In this document: in pieces, positions 26,405-35,346 of the stretch
Position numbering within the stretch: position 1 is the first letter of the stretch
How the letters are laid out: each line of letters starts with the position of its first letter
NCBI GenBank assembly: GCA_002855745.1
Contig: NDWX01000001.1
Coordinates: 1 to 64,000, forward strand
Length of the DNA: 64,000 bases
Direction: 5' to 3'
Source of the DNA: Thermofilum sp. NZ13
Lineage (GTDB): Archaea; Thermoproteota; Thermoprotei; Thermofilales; Thermofilaceae
Position numbers and translations under genes: made by a program
Notes under the pieces: generated by a model
Told to the model about the DNA's origin: nothing
The model's database searches: none
The model's input: the letters and a program-made list of their open reading frames with translations, nothing else

Positions 26405-26938
26405 ATGGCCGGGGTTCTTAGAGAGGGGGCGGTGAAGCTAAGCGTGTGGAGCCGGGCATACACCCTAGCTGTGGCGGCGCTGTACCTCCTCTACGGGTTG
26501 CTACAGCTCTACAACGGGGTGGTGGCGTGGTGGCTTCCGTGGCTGGGGGAACCGGTTGAGCTGTGCGCCAGCGTCCTGGATGCGTGCGTGCCCAACGCTT
26601 TCCCCGACCCCTTCTCCGGTTTGGTGCTCATGCTGGTGGGATTAATGCTCGCGAGAGCAGTCTACCTCTACAGCAAGGAGAACTACGTGAAAGCAACAGG
26701 CTTTCTCTTCGCCAGCTGGGCTCTCGGAGTGTTGCTAATGATCCTTAACGCCCTAATACTGCTTGCAGACATCCTCGGTGCCTACTATCCTATGCTCCTC
26801 GGTGGCGAGTCCACGGGCTGGAGCTTAGCCAGCGACCCATGGGGGATAGCACCCCACATGGTCCTCGGCGCACTGCTGCTGCCGCTCTACTTCTCTGCCG
26901 AGAGCATCAGGGAAATCCTCAAGGGTCTAAGCCACTGA
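26405..26938 (+). CDS. Four-helix membrane protein of the feo operon, unknown function
   Basis: 177 residues from an ATG 4 nt after feoB. Four hydrophobic helices are seen (near residues 15-40, 68-88, 98-120, 145-165). The loop after the first carries a CASVLDACVPNAFPDPFSG segment with two cysteines, probably outside the cell. No known Feo partner (FeoC or similar) is recognised. Coupling to feoB suggests an accessory role in iron transport. Confidence 0.6.
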   Translation: MAGVLREGAVKLSVWSRAYTLAVAALYLLYGLLQLYNGVVAWWLPWLGEPVELCASVLDACVPNAFPDPFSGLVLMLVGLMLARAVYLYSKENYVKATGFLFASWALGVLLMILNALILLADILGAYYPMLLGGESTGWSLASDPWGIAPHMVLGALLLPLYFSAESIREILKGLSH

Positions 26939-27005
26939 AAGCAGACAATCGTAGCGCTATTTCCCTTGGTTCCTGAAACCCCTCCAGCCGTTCTCTGCAC
27001 AGAAA

Positions 27006-27821
27006 TCAGACCCAGTGGGGGTAGTCCCACAGCGCAAGTTTTGTCTCGAATCCCCCCTTTACGGCATCCTGGTATAACCTGTAGGCTACAGCCAAATCCT
27101 CACAGGCCAACCCGAAGGAGTCGAAGAGTATCCTCTCACCTTGCCCCTCTCGTCCGGGTGATTGGCCGGCAACAATTTGCGGGAGTTCAAAGGGTGGGGG
27201 TATAAGCCCGGACTTATATAACTTCGTGACCAGCGCTCTGTCGTAGTTCCTGTACTGCTCCCAGTTGTCAACAACTATCTTGTTCATGGAAACTATGGCT
27301 TTCTCCTTAATCTCTCGCTTACCCATCTGTATGCAGAGAACGCTGCTCTTCAGCCATACTGCCTCGACAAAGGGTTCCTCCGAGGTTGTGGCAGTCACAA
27401 CCACATCACTCTCTGACACGGCTTCCTGAACACTGGAGACAGGCTTCGCCTCTGGTCCTAGCTCGCGTGCGAGTGCTTCCGCCTTGTCACGTTTTATATC
27501 GTAGATTTTAAGCTCCGACAGCTCTAGTACTGCCTGAAGACCCCAGGCAGTCGTCCTCCCTATAACCCCAGCCCCGACTATTCCTGCGATTTCGGAATCC
27601 TTCCGCGCAAGGTACTTGGCAGCCACAGCATTGACCGCTCCGGTTCTAACCGCGGTGAAAAGAGTCCCACTCATAATCGCTAGGCGCCCCTGTTGAGCCC
27701 GAAACTTTGCAGCGTGTAAGCGGTTGTTTTTCGCCGCTGCGGCTAGAGCGTGGTAGCCTTTATCACAATGTCCGACAGCATGAGGTTTCGAAGTCAGCTG
27801 GTGCGAGGTAGCTGGGCTCAA
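27006..27821 (-). pseudogene. Ornithine cyclodeaminase / mu-crystallin family protein, N-terminus lost
   Basis: From AIMSGTLFTAVRTGAVNAVA onward the sequence is a good member of the family, with dinucleotide fold GIVGAGVIGRTTAWGLQAVL, VVVTATTSEEPFVE and the C-terminal FDSFGLACEDLAVAYRLYQD. Family members are ~320-330 residues with ~110 before the TAVRTGA motif. Here only ~55 precede it and most do not resemble the family; the frame opens at a TTG that overlaps the vapC remnant. The substrate-binding N-terminal part, with its conserved Lys and Arg, is missing, so activity (NAD-linked cyclodeaminase or imine reductase) is unlikely. Confidence 0.6.
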
Positions 27822-27907
27822 CGAGCTGGATAGGTGTCTGACGTGATTACCTCGAGCTCCTCAGCCTTGACGTAGATGTTTGTGTCTATGTATGCGGCAG
27901 TCCCCAT
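27818..27907 (-). pseudogene. vapC (PIN-domain toxin) remnant with internal deletion
   Basis: An ATG at 27907 overlaps the antitoxin's 3' end and reads MGTAAYIDTNIYVKAEELEV then ITSDTYPAR and a stop. AYIDTNIYV is the typical first strand of a PIN domain with the first catalytic Asp; EVITSD resembles the end of the domain with its last Asp. About 100 residues between are gone. Found by reading the frame that overlaps the antitoxin gene, as expected for vapBC. Confidence 0.55.
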
Positions 27908-28133
27908 CCCATGACTCCTCAACGAGCTTGACGGCGTCGATGTCGCTGGGCTCCGGCCGGAGGGAGGAGAGGTACTCCACGGGGTCGCCGAGTGCAGGCC
28001 TCAAGGGCTCGAGCACGATCTTACCGCCCTCAACTCTCACTCTCAGCACATCGCCGACCCTGATGCCTAGGAGCTCCCGCACCTCCCTCGGTATCGTCAC
28101 CTGAAACTTCCTCGTCACTTTAACGTTTTTCAC
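27861..28133 (-). CDS. AbrB/SpoVT-type antitoxin (VapB-like)
   Basis: 90 residues from a GTG. The swapped-hairpin domain is clear: VTRKFQVTIPREVRELLGIR, VGDVLRVRVEGGKIVLEPL. The C-terminal part (DPVEYLSSLRPEPSDIDAVK) would bind the cognate PIN toxin. A TATA element (GTATTAAG on the minus strand, 28156-28163) is ~26 nt upstream, suiting leaderless expression. The partner toxin gene is deleted, so the last residues (CRIHRHKHLRQG) run over its remnant. An orphan antitoxin and DNA-binding protein. Confidence 0.8.
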   Translation of the reverse strand: MKNVKVTRKFQVTIPREVRELLGIRVGDVLRVRVEGGKIVLEPLRPALGDPVEYLSSLRPEPSDIDAVKLVEESWDGDCRIHRHKHLRQG

Positions 28134-28142
28134 AATTCGTAC

Positions 28143-28163
28143 GTACTACAGTACTACTTAATA
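28143..28163 (-). promoter_or_regulatory. Antitoxin promoter with palindrome
   Basis: GTACT-AC-AGTAC (28143-28154) lies between the TATA element (28156-28163) and the start codon at 28133, where an AbrB antitoxin would bind to repress its own gene. Confidence 0.45.
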
Positions 28164-28429
28164 CCTCTTGCTGGCCTCAAAGCTCAGTAGGCCTACAGGC
28201 GCGACGACCGAGTGCCGTGAAAGGACGAGGCATCAACCACCAGCTCAACTTACCCTTACTCACACCGCCGGTATTTAACGCGGTAGGGCTCCTCGCGGGT
28301 ACTATCTTCGGATGCTGTTCCTTTCCTGGTTTTTAACAAATCTGTTCCTTTCTCTATCGAAATTTATAGTTTTAATAATTTAAGCATTCAAGAAAGGCAT
28401 ATATACAGGGCGTAAGATTGGCTAACTCG

Positions 28430-29839
28430 ATGAAAACCAGTAAAACAACCTGGCTCACAGCCTTAGCGCTCGTCGCCCTGCTAGCCCTTACCCCCGTGCT
28501 TGCCGTAGAGCAACCCCCCGTGACGAAAACGGAGGCCGCGTACGAGAACACGCTCGTCCTGATCACGCCCAGCAACACCCTCCTCTTACAGGCTATAACC
28601 TCCGCGTTTAAGCAGTACGCGAAGTCGAAGCTCGGCGTGGACGTTGACGTGAAGCTCATACAGGCCGGGTCCCCTGAGTGCATGAACAGGGTCATCGCGT
28701 GGGGAGGCAAGCCCGAGGCGGACATCTTCTTCGGCGGGGACCTGATATACCACTGGAAGCTCAAGCAGGCCGGCCTCCTCGAGCCCTACAAGCCCAACTC
28801 CCCCTACTACGACAAGCTCCCCGCTACGTTCATGGGCTTCCCGCTGAAGGACCCGGACGAGATGTGGCACCCGAAGCTCTGGTGGGGCCACGGCTTCATG
28901 TACAACACGCAGGTCATCCAGAAGCTCGGCCTCACGCCTCCGAAGTCCTGGGACGAGCTCCTTGACCCGAAGTGGAAGGACCTAATAGTGATGTGCACGC
29001 CTTCCAGGTCCTCATCAACCTACATCAACGTAGGGATAATCCTGCAGAACAGGGGCTGGGACGAGGGCTGGGCTTTCTGGAGGCAGCTCGCCGCGAACGT
29101 TGGGACATTCGTCCAGAGGAGCGCCGACGTAGTGGACCTAGTGTCTAAGGGAGAGTACGCTGTCGGCTTCGCCTACAGCCAGGGAGCCGTGATCAACCGT
29201 GCTAAAGGGTTCCCTGTCTCCATGTACATGGACCCGACGGGCTTCATCGTGAGCGGCGTGTCGCTCCTCAAGGGGGCGCCGCACCCGAACATAGCTAAGG
29301 CTTTCCTCGACTGGTGGTACACGCCTGAGGCCCAGCAGGCTGCCCTCAGCGCCGGCGGGATCCCGGTGCTCCCCGACGTGAAGATCGACGGGCCTCCTAA
29401 CTCGACCGCCGCGATCCTCCGGGAGTACCTCGGCGGGAAGGACAACATCTACGACTACCTGCGGACATTCACGAACGTGAAGTTCTACAACTTCACCTAC
29501 GCAGAGGCCGTCTACGCCAACGTCAGCAAGATCTTCGACGACACGATCGTGGCGAAGCACAGCGAGCTGAAGGACGCCTGGAGCACAATCCTCGCCGTCA
29601 AGCCCAAGGTGGCGGGCATACCGGAGGCGGAGGCGAAGCTCAACGAGGCGATTAAGAGCTTCAACCGCGGAGACTACGCGACCGCTAAAAGCCTGGCCCT
29701 GGAGGCCCAGAACATAGCTGCTACTGCCCCGAAGGGCCCGAGCACCACGGATATAGCGCTCTACGCCCTGATCGCGGTCGTCATCATAGCTGTAGCCTTC
29801 TACCTCCTCAGGGCCAGGAAGCCGAAAAAGAAGGAATAA
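28430..29839 (+). CDS. ABC transporter binding protein, Fbp/thiamine-type (SBP family 8-like)
   Basis: 469 residues from the ATG at 28430, chosen because TATA-like CATATATAC (28398-28406) is ~27 nt upstream and a signal peptide begins there (TWLTALALVALLALTPVLA). Core motifs: LVLITPSNTLLLQAITSAFK, GGKPEADIFFGGDLIYHWKL, LWWGHGFMYNTQVIQKLGL and the hinge EYAVGFAYSQGAVINRAKGF. The C-terminus has a linker, a helix (LYALIAVVIIAVAFYLL) and a basic tail, anchoring the lobe outside the cell. It probably binds ferric iron or another small anion; the ligand is not visible. Confidence 0.85.
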   Translation: MKTSKTTWLTALALVALLALTPVLAVEQPPVTKTEAAYENTLVLITPSNTLLLQAITSAFKQYAKSKLGVDVDVKLIQAGSPECMNRVIAWGGKPEADIFFGGDLIYHWKLKQAGLLEPYKPNSPYYDKLPATFMGFPLKDPDEMWHPKLWWGHGFMYNTQVIQKLGLTPPKSWDELLDPKWKDLIVMCTPSRSSSTYINVGIILQNRGWDEGWAFWRQLAANVGTFVQRSADVVDLVSKGEYAVGFAYSQGAVINRAKGFPVSMYMDPTGFIVSGVSLLKGAPHPNIAKAFLDWWYTPEAQQAALSAGGIPVLPDVKIDGPPNSTAAILREYLGGKDNIYDYLRTFTNVKFYNFTYAEAVYANVSKIFDDTIVAKHSELKDAWSTILAVKPKVAGIPEAEAKLNEAIKSFNRGDYATAKSLALEAQNIAATAPKGPSTTDIALYALIAVVIIAVAFYLLRARKPKKKE

Positions 29840-29861
29840 AGATAAAGATGTGTTTCTCTCA

Positions 29862-29868
29862 TTTTTTT
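29862..29868 (+). terminator. T-tract between binding-protein and ATPase genes
   Basis: A run of seven T after a pyrimidine-rich stretch, 20 nt past the binding-protein stop. In archaea such T-tracts cause partial termination, which would lower expression of the ATPase and permease genes relative to the binding protein. Confidence 0.35.
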
Positions 29869-29902
29869 CTTGTACGCTTATGCGCTTGTCGGGTGAACAG
29901 CT

Positions 29903-30979
29903 TTGGTCCGGGTCACCGTTGAAGACGTCTGGATGGTGTTCGGGAAGGTCACTGCCCTGAGTGGCGTGAGCCTCGAGATCGAGGAGGGCGAGCTCGTCAC
30001 GCTCCTAGGCCCCAGCGGGTGCGGTAAAACCACACTCCTCAGGATAATTGCGGGTCTCTACAGGCCCACGAAGGGGAGAGTCTACTTCGACGGCGCCGAC
30101 ATCACTGACAGGCCCCCCTGGGAGAGGAATGTCGGCTTAGTGTTCCAGGACTACGCTCTCTGGCCCCACATGACCGTCTTCGACAACATCGCCTACGGGC
30201 TTAGGCTGAGAAAGGTCCCAAAGGAGGAGATAGCCGAGCGCGTCAACCGCGTTGCGGAGTTGCTAAGGATCCAGGATCTCCTCGACAGGTACCCCCACCA
30301 GCTGAGCGGCGGGCAGCAGCAGAGGGTGGCCCTCGCGAGGGCGATAGTGATAAACCCGAGCGTCCTGCTCCTCGACGAGCCTTTGAGCAACCTCGACGCT
30401 AAGATCAGAGTCAACGTCAGGTCCGAGATCAGGAAGCTCCAGAAGCGGCTTGGCATCACCTCCATCTACGTCACGCACGACCAGGAGGAGGCGCTGTCGA
30501 TCTCGGATAGGATCGCAGTCATGAACATGGGCCGGATAGAGCAGGTCGGCAAGCCCATTGAAATATACCGAGACCCCGCCAGCTTGTTCGTGGCCGACTT
30601 CATAGGCCAGGTGAACATCCTCCCCGGCCAGGTGAAAGGCAGGGAGGAGGGCGATAAGCTGGTTGTGGAGACGGATATAGGTACTTTTAAGGTTTCCGGC
30701 GTGTCTAATACCACTGGAGGGCAGGTCTACGTGGTCTTCAGGCCTGAGCACGTTGAGGTGTCGAGGAAGCCCTTCCCCGCCGACCCCGACCACCTCACAG
30801 CCGAGGGAGTTGTGGACACTATCCAGTTCCTGGGCAACCTGGTGAGGCTGGAGGTTAAAGTCGGCGACAGGGTGGTTAAGTCCGAGTTCCACAACCCCTC
30901 CAAGCTCGGAGTCCTGGGGGTAGGGGAGAGGGTGTACCTGCGGGTCGCGCACGAGGACGTGAGGCTTCTCAGGAGCTAG
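29903..30979 (+). CDS. ABC transporter ATPase, Fbp/Pot type
   Basis: 358 residues from a TTG. Walker A GPSGCGKTT, Q-loop VFQDYALWPHM, signature LSGGQQQRVALARAI, Walker B VLLLDEPLSNLDAKIR and H-loop VTHDQEEAL are present. The C-terminal TOBE-type domain (VYVVFRPEHVEVS) follows. The stop abuts the permease start. With the upstream binding protein and downstream double permease this makes a complete importer. Confidence 0.93.
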   Translation: MVRVTVEDVWMVFGKVTALSGVSLEIEEGELVTLLGPSGCGKTTLLRIIAGLYRPTKGRVYFDGADITDRPPWERNVGLVFQDYALWPHMTVFDNIAYGLRLRKVPKEEIAERVNRVAELLRIQDLLDRYPHQLSGGQQQRVALARAIVINPSVLLLDEPLSNLDAKIRVNVRSEIRKLQKRLGITSIYVTHDQEEALSISDRIAVMNMGRIEQVGKPIEIYRDPASLFVADFIGQVNILPGQVKGREEGDKLVVETDIGTFKVSGVSNTTGGQVYVVFRPEHVEVSRKPFPADPDHLTAEGVVDTIQFLGNLVRLEVKVGDRVVKSEFHNPSKLGVLGVGERVYLRVAHEDVRLLRS

Positions 30980-32632
30980 GTGGTGAGAGTGCCGAGAATC
31001 AACCTCTCGTTCACGGGGATAGCTAGAGTACTCATACTCATCTACGTGGTCCTCTTCATACTCTACCCTCTAGCGTACCTGCTGGTTTTCGTCCTCCAAC
31101 CGAGGAACATCGGCGAGGTATTCTCCTTCGCTACCAGCAGCCTGTTCCTGTCGTCCCTCAGAAACACGCTGTACGTGTCCATCATCACAACGCTCACAAC
31201 CCTCCTGATCGGGATCCCGTACGCATACGCGCTCCACCGCTACAGGATCCCAGGTAAAAGGTACCTGCTTTCAGCCACCTTCATGCCCACGATGGTCCCC
31301 CCATTCGTTGGTGCGCTCGCATTCATATTCCTACTTGGGAGGTTCGGCACCGTAAACCTGCTGCTCCTGGATGCGAAGCTGATCGAGAGGCCGATCAACT
31401 TCATATACGGTCTGCATGGCGTCATCCTCGTCCAGACGATAACCCTCTTCCCGTGGGTTGCGATCAACGTCTACAACAGCCTCCTTAAGCTGGACCACAC
31501 GCTGGAGGAGGCCGCCGAGTCGCTCGGGGCATCCCCCCTGAGGCGGTTCTTCGATGTGACTCTTCCCGTGATCACGCCGGGCATCGTTACCGGGGTATTC
31601 CTGGTGTTCTCCTTCTCGTTCACCGACTATGCCACGCCTATCGTGCTCGGGCAGTACGAGCTCCTCGCACCCCAGGCGTTCGTGAACATCCAGCAGGCCA
31701 TCGACGAAACCCGGGTGCGCACAGGTACGTACATGGTGTTCTTCATGCTGCTGATCGTGGTGGCGGTCTTCCTCCTCTCCAAAAGGTACGTGTCCCTCAA
31801 GGAGTACGCGAGCCTGAGGCTGCCGAAGCCGGTTGAAGAAATACAGCTGAGGGGGCTCAAGAAGCTAGCCGTGTACGCTTTCGTCTTCACGGCGATAGCC
31901 ATCGGCCTGCTCCCGCACGCCTTCGTGGTGATCATAAGCCTGTCAAAGGCCTGGAGCTTCACGCCCCTCCCGACCCAGTACACGCTCGAGAACTTCGCGC
32001 ACATACTGGACGCGCCCACCCCGATCGCGAACACGGCCCTCTACGCCCTGGTCGCGACGCTCCTGTGCTTCGCCATCGGGTCGATCGGCGCGTACGTGGT
32101 CATACGCACCAAGCACCCGCTGAACAACGTCATCGACACGCTCCTCTCGATGATGTTCGTCGTCCCGGGTATCGTGGTTGGAACAAGCTTCCTGTTCGCC
32201 TTCTCCTGGCGCGTACCCGTTCTGGGCTGGCTGGGCTCTACCTGGCTGATCATGCCCCTGATGCTCGCGACGAGGAGGATAACCTACACGGTCCGCTACG
32301 CGTACGCAACCTACCTGACGATAAGGCCGAGCATGGAGGAAGCCGCCTACGTGCTGGGGCAGAAGCCCCTAGCGGTATTCCTGAGGATAGTTCTACCCGT
32401 AGCTATCACGGGCGTCGTCGCCGGCACGCTGTTCTCCTTCATCGAGGTGATCAACGAGCTGACAGCCTCCCTGTTCCTGTACAAGCCGGGCTGGGAGACC
32501 ATCACCATCCAGATGTTCGTGCATATAACCGCAGGCCAGTTCCCCGTCTCAGCGGCCTACGCTGTGCTCCTCTTCGTGACCTCCTTCATCGTCGCAACAA
32601 TAGCCATGAACCTCGCAGGAGGTAGGAGGTAA
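30980..32632 (+). CDS. ABC transporter double-domain permease, FbpB type
   Basis: 550 residues from a GTG directly after the ATPase stop. About twelve membrane helices in two homologous halves, each with an EAA loop: EEAAESLGASPLRRFFDVTL and EEAAYVLGQKPLAVFLRIVL. A fused two-unit permease is normal for the ferric iron/spermidine/thiamine group and fits a single-gene pore. It completes the 28.4-32.6 kb importer. Confidence 0.93.
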   Translation: MVRVPRINLSFTGIARVLILIYVVLFILYPLAYLLVFVLQPRNIGEVFSFATSSLFLSSLRNTLYVSIITTLTTLLIGIPYAYALHRYRIPGKRYLLSATFMPTMVPPFVGALAFIFLLGRFGTVNLLLLDAKLIERPINFIYGLHGVILVQTITLFPWVAINVYNSLLKLDHTLEEAAESLGASPLRRFFDVTLPVITPGIVTGVFLVFSFSFTDYATPIVLGQYELLAPQAFVNIQQAIDETRVRTGTYMVFFMLLIVVAVFLLSKRYVSLKEYASLRLPKPVEEIQLRGLKKLAVYAFVFTAIAIGLLPHAFVVIISLSKAWSFTPLPTQYTLENFAHILDAPTPIANTALYALVATLLCFAIGSIGAYVVIRTKHPLNNVIDTLLSMMFVVPGIVVGTSFLFAFSWRVPVLGWLGSTWLIMPLMLATRRITYTVRYAYATYLTIRPSMEEAAYVLGQKPLAVFLRIVLPVAITGVVAGTLFSFIEVINELTASLFLYKPGWETITIQMFVHITAGQFPVSAAYAVLLFVTSFIVATIAMNLAGGRR

Positions 32633-32742
32633 CTACAACCACTTTCTTCTCTTCCAAAACCTTGCACGCGTGGCTTGAATCTTGCCATCGGGGCTTGCAC
32701 TGAGTAAAAGGTTTAACTGCGGGCCTTGCGTGTTTACGTTGT

Positions 32743-33690
32743 ATGACTTCAAACGGAGCCGAGATCGTCTTCGGCCCTGTCCCCTCGAGGCGGCTTGGAA
32801 GGAGCCTCGGGGTCAACAACATCCCAGCCAAGACGTGCACCTACTCGTGCGTGTACTGCCAGCTTGGACGCACAGTCAAACTCGAGGTCTCGCGGAGGGC
32901 CTTCTACGACCCCGTCCGCATCATCGAGACCGTACGCGACAAGCTGAGGGAAGCTGAGGTGGACTACGTTACCTTCGTGCCGGACGGTGAGCCAACCCTC
33001 GACGCTCGCCTCGGCGCAGAGGTCAAGGGCATACGAGAGCTCGGGGCCAGGGTGGCCGTCCTAACCAACGCCTCCTTGCTGTGGATGGAGGACGTGCGCC
33101 GCGACCTAGAAGAAGTGGACCTCGTGTCCGTTAAGGTTGATGCCGCGAGGGCTGTGACCTGGAGGAGAGTTAACAGGCCTCACCCCAGTTTAAGGTTCGA
33201 CGAGGTCGTCGAGGGCATGGAGACCTTCGCAAAGGGCTTCAGGGGGACGCTTATCTCCGAGACTATGCTGGTGAGAGGGTTGGGCCAGATGGATGAGATC
33301 GAGGAGATAGCGTCCACTGTAAGGAGGCTAGGCGTGTCGAGAGCCTACATAGCGGTCCCGACGAGGCCCCCCGCTGAAAGCTGGGTGGAGCCTCCACCCG
33401 AGCAGGACGTCCTCCGAGCGTACAGGGTCTTCTCCGAGAAGCTTGGCGAGGAGAGGGTTGGGCTTCTCCTGGGCTTTGCCGAGGGCGAGTTCGGGTCTGG
33501 GGCGAACCCGCGGGAGGAGCTTCTCGGGATACTTGCTGTGCATCCCATGAAGAGATCTGAGGTGGAGAGGTATCTTAATCGGGCAGGTGTCGGCATGGAG
33601 CTCGTGGAGCAGCTCATCGCCTCGGGGGAGGTTGTGAGGCTGAGCTACATGGGCGAGGAGTTTTACATGAGGAAGCTTCCAGGTAGGTGA
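32743..33690 (+). CDS. Radical SAM protein (COG0731 type)
   Basis: 315 residues from an ATG. The cluster motif is C-TYS-C-VY-C (CxxxCxxC) in AKTCTYSCVYCQLG, preceded by the family's GPVPSRRLGRSLGVNN. A TFVPDGEPTLD strand (GEPTL) helps bind SAM. The C-terminal ~70 residues hold a small helical winged-helix-like domain (HPMKRSEVERYLNRAGVGME). Related proteins include wybutosine synthase TYW1, but that one is longer with different flanks; the substrate here is unknown. It stands alone with a TATA-like element at ~32710. Confidence 0.85.
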   Translation: MTSNGAEIVFGPVPSRRLGRSLGVNNIPAKTCTYSCVYCQLGRTVKLEVSRRAFYDPVRIIETVRDKLREAEVDYVTFVPDGEPTLDARLGAEVKGIRELGARVAVLTNASLLWMEDVRRDLEEVDLVSVKVDAARAVTWRRVNRPHPSLRFDEVVEGMETFAKGFRGTLISETMLVRGLGQMDEIEEIASTVRRLGVSRAYIAVPTRPPAESWVEPPPEQDVLRAYRVFSEKLGEERVGLLLGFAEGEFGSGANPREELLGILAVHPMKRSEVERYLNRAGVGMELVEQLIASGEVVRLSYMGEEFYMRKLPGR

Positions 33691-33722
33691 AAAATAAAAA
33701 CAAAGAATAAGAAAAATGCTTT

Positions 33723-34067
33723 TTATTTCTGCGCCTGGAGCTCCTTTATTCGCGCCTCGATTCTAGCGATCTCCTCCTCGATGTACCTCTTGTAGTCCTC
33801 GGCTATCCTCTTTGCGTAGTCCTCAAGAGCCCTCTTGTAGCTCTCAAGTAGCCTAAGCTCATCCTCCCTGCTCAGAGGGTACCATGGGGGCGCCCAGTAG
33901 TACGGGACGTATCCGCTCCGCCAGTAGGGCCAGAGCCACCAGCACCAGCCTCTGCCAAACCACCAGCCGGGCCTCTCCCAAGGTGGAAGCCAGGACCAAG
34001 GCCCTCTTCCAGGCCAGGGACCCCACCAGCCAGGCACTGCCACCACCAATTTCGTGATATAGCTCAC
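33723..34067 (-). CDS. Trp/Pro/Gly-rich protein with C-terminal coiled coil (DUF5320-like)
   Basis: 114 residues. Residues 12-65 are extraordinarily rich in Trp, Pro and Gly (PGWWGPWPGRGPWSWLPPWE and on, ~15 Trp). Then comes a ~45-residue helical coiled coil (REDELRLLESYKRALEDYAK). This two-part layout matches DUF5320, small archaeal and bacterial proteins often found beside NifX-type genes. Function unknown. An A+T-rich stretch separates it from the convergent radical SAM gene. Confidence 0.65.
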   Translation of the reverse strand: MSYITKLVVAVPGWWGPWPGRGPWSWLPPWERPGWWFGRGWCWWLWPYWRSGYVPYYWAPPWYPLSREDELRLLESYKRALEDYAKRIAEDYKRYIEEEIARIEARIKELQAQK

Positions 34068-34074
34068 AAGTATA

Positions 34075-34917
34075 TTAATTTTTCGCTGAAGAGCCAGCGG
34101 ATGACCCTACCTCTTCGACCCCCACACCGTTAGGGGAAACTGTAATCCTGCTGCCGACGTGGGCGTCGAGAAGCATGCCTCTCTCGGATAAAACCTCCCG
34201 CATAACCTCCCCGCTGCAGTGGAGCGCGCAGACCTCCTCGACGCCCAGCCTGCTGAGCTCAGTCGCCACGGACTCGCACTGCCCTCGAGTAGCACCCAAC
34301 ATGTGGAGGCCTCCGACCACCAGCCTGACCCTCGCTACGCGGGAAGCCTCCCGGACTAGGTTCACCACCCCCGGGTGGCTGCACCCGACGAGCAGGACTC
34401 CGCCGTAGCCCTCGACGTTCACGAGGAGCGCTGTCTCCCACGGCGGGCCGTACAGCGGCCTCAGCGCGTAGACGCCTTCCGCCAGCTCCAAGGTGTCGTT
34501 TACTGTGATGCTCGCGGGCGTGCCGGGCGGCCCGTAGACCTTGTTGCAGCCCAGCGCCTCGAGGCCCCCTGTGTGGTCGCCGTGGCAGTGGCTGAGGACC
34601 ACGCAGTCCACGCGCGAGAGGTCAACGCCGAGAACTTCGGCATTGCGCCTCAGGGCGTCCGGAGAGGGGCCCGTGTCGAAGAGCAGGGTTGCGCTGGGGG
34701 TTGCCACGTAGAGGCTCAGCCCCCAGGGGTTGAGGAGGCGTGGGTTCGAGGAGTTCGGCGTGTTATCCACAAGTACGATGATCTCGGCACTGCCGACCCC
34801 TCGGGCTCTCCCGTGCTCGCGCCTCAGGGCCGTGAACGCGAGAAGCGCGAGCACAGCGAGGAGAGAGCAGAGCACCGCTACCCTGATCGCGTCCACGTGT
34901 AGCTTGGTGAGCGCCAC
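34075..34917 (-). CDS. MBL-fold metallo-hydrolase (COG1237 type), membrane-anchored
   Basis: 280 residues. An N-terminal helix (VAVLCSLLAVLALLAFTA, ~13-30) anchors or exports the protein. The beta-lactamase fold follows: EIIVLVDNTPNS at the start, metal motif LSHCHGDHTGG, a later His in LVGCSHPGVVN and GGLHMLGA, and the C-terminal ALHCSG. This matches the group related to dihydropterin/methanopterin aminobenzoate synthase, though a membrane anchor is unusual for that enzyme. Substrate unknown. It lies 7 nt upstream of the DUF5320-like gene in the same direction. Confidence 0.8.
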   Translation of the reverse strand: MALTKLHVDAIRVAVLCSLLAVLALLAFTALRREHGRARGVGSAEIIVLVDNTPNSSNPRLLNPWGLSLYVATPSATLLFDTGPSPDALRRNAEVLGVDLSRVDCVVLSHCHGDHTGGLEALGCNKVYGPPGTPASITVNDTLELAEGVYALRPLYGPPWETALLVNVEGYGGVLLVGCSHPGVVNLVREASRVARVRLVVGGLHMLGATRGQCESVATELSRLGVEEVCALHCSGEVMREVLSERGMLLDAHVGSRITVSPNGVGVEEVGSSAGSSAKN

Positions 34918-35008
34918 CTATAAACGCTTTACCTGGAAGCGCCCCGGGGCTCGGCGAAGCGCGGCCCTGCAGTAAGGGTTAATATCGATGGAGCCGTCTT
35001 GGCTTTGA

Positions 35009-35212
35009 ATGGCTAAGGAGTTCAGGAGCTATCTGGCCAGGCGCGACCCGGAGGGCTACTACGTGATCACGGCTAAGGCCGAGGCGCTAAAGGTTCTTCC
35101 ACCCGGCGTGGAGCTCGTCGTAGCAGGGGAGCACGTCATGATAAGGACGAAGTCAAGATCCCAGGCCCTCAAAATCCTGAAGCTACTAGCCGCGAGGAAC
35201 CTCCTCGCGTAG
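35009..35212 (+). CDS. Small conserved-looking protein (67 aa), unknown
   Basis: From an ATG with a TATA-like TTAATATC (34979-34986) ~26 nt upstream. The product is a compact alpha/beta protein: YYVITAKAEALKVLPPGVEL, AGEHVMIRTKSRSQALKILK, with a basic C-terminal helix. It could bind nucleic acid, but no family was recognised. Confidence 0.5.
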   Translation: MAKEFRSYLARRDPEGYYVITAKAEALKVLPPGVELVVAGEHVMIRTKSRSQALKILKLLAARNLLA

Positions 35213-35346
35213 CCGTGCTGGGCTAGCTTCGATAACCTAAAGCTTCGGGAAGTCGTCTCTGCCTCCAGGTCGTATCCAAACCTACGCTGGCCTATCATCT
35301 GAGTGGAGGTTTTCCCGCTCGCCTTTCGGTGAAAACGTTAAATCCA

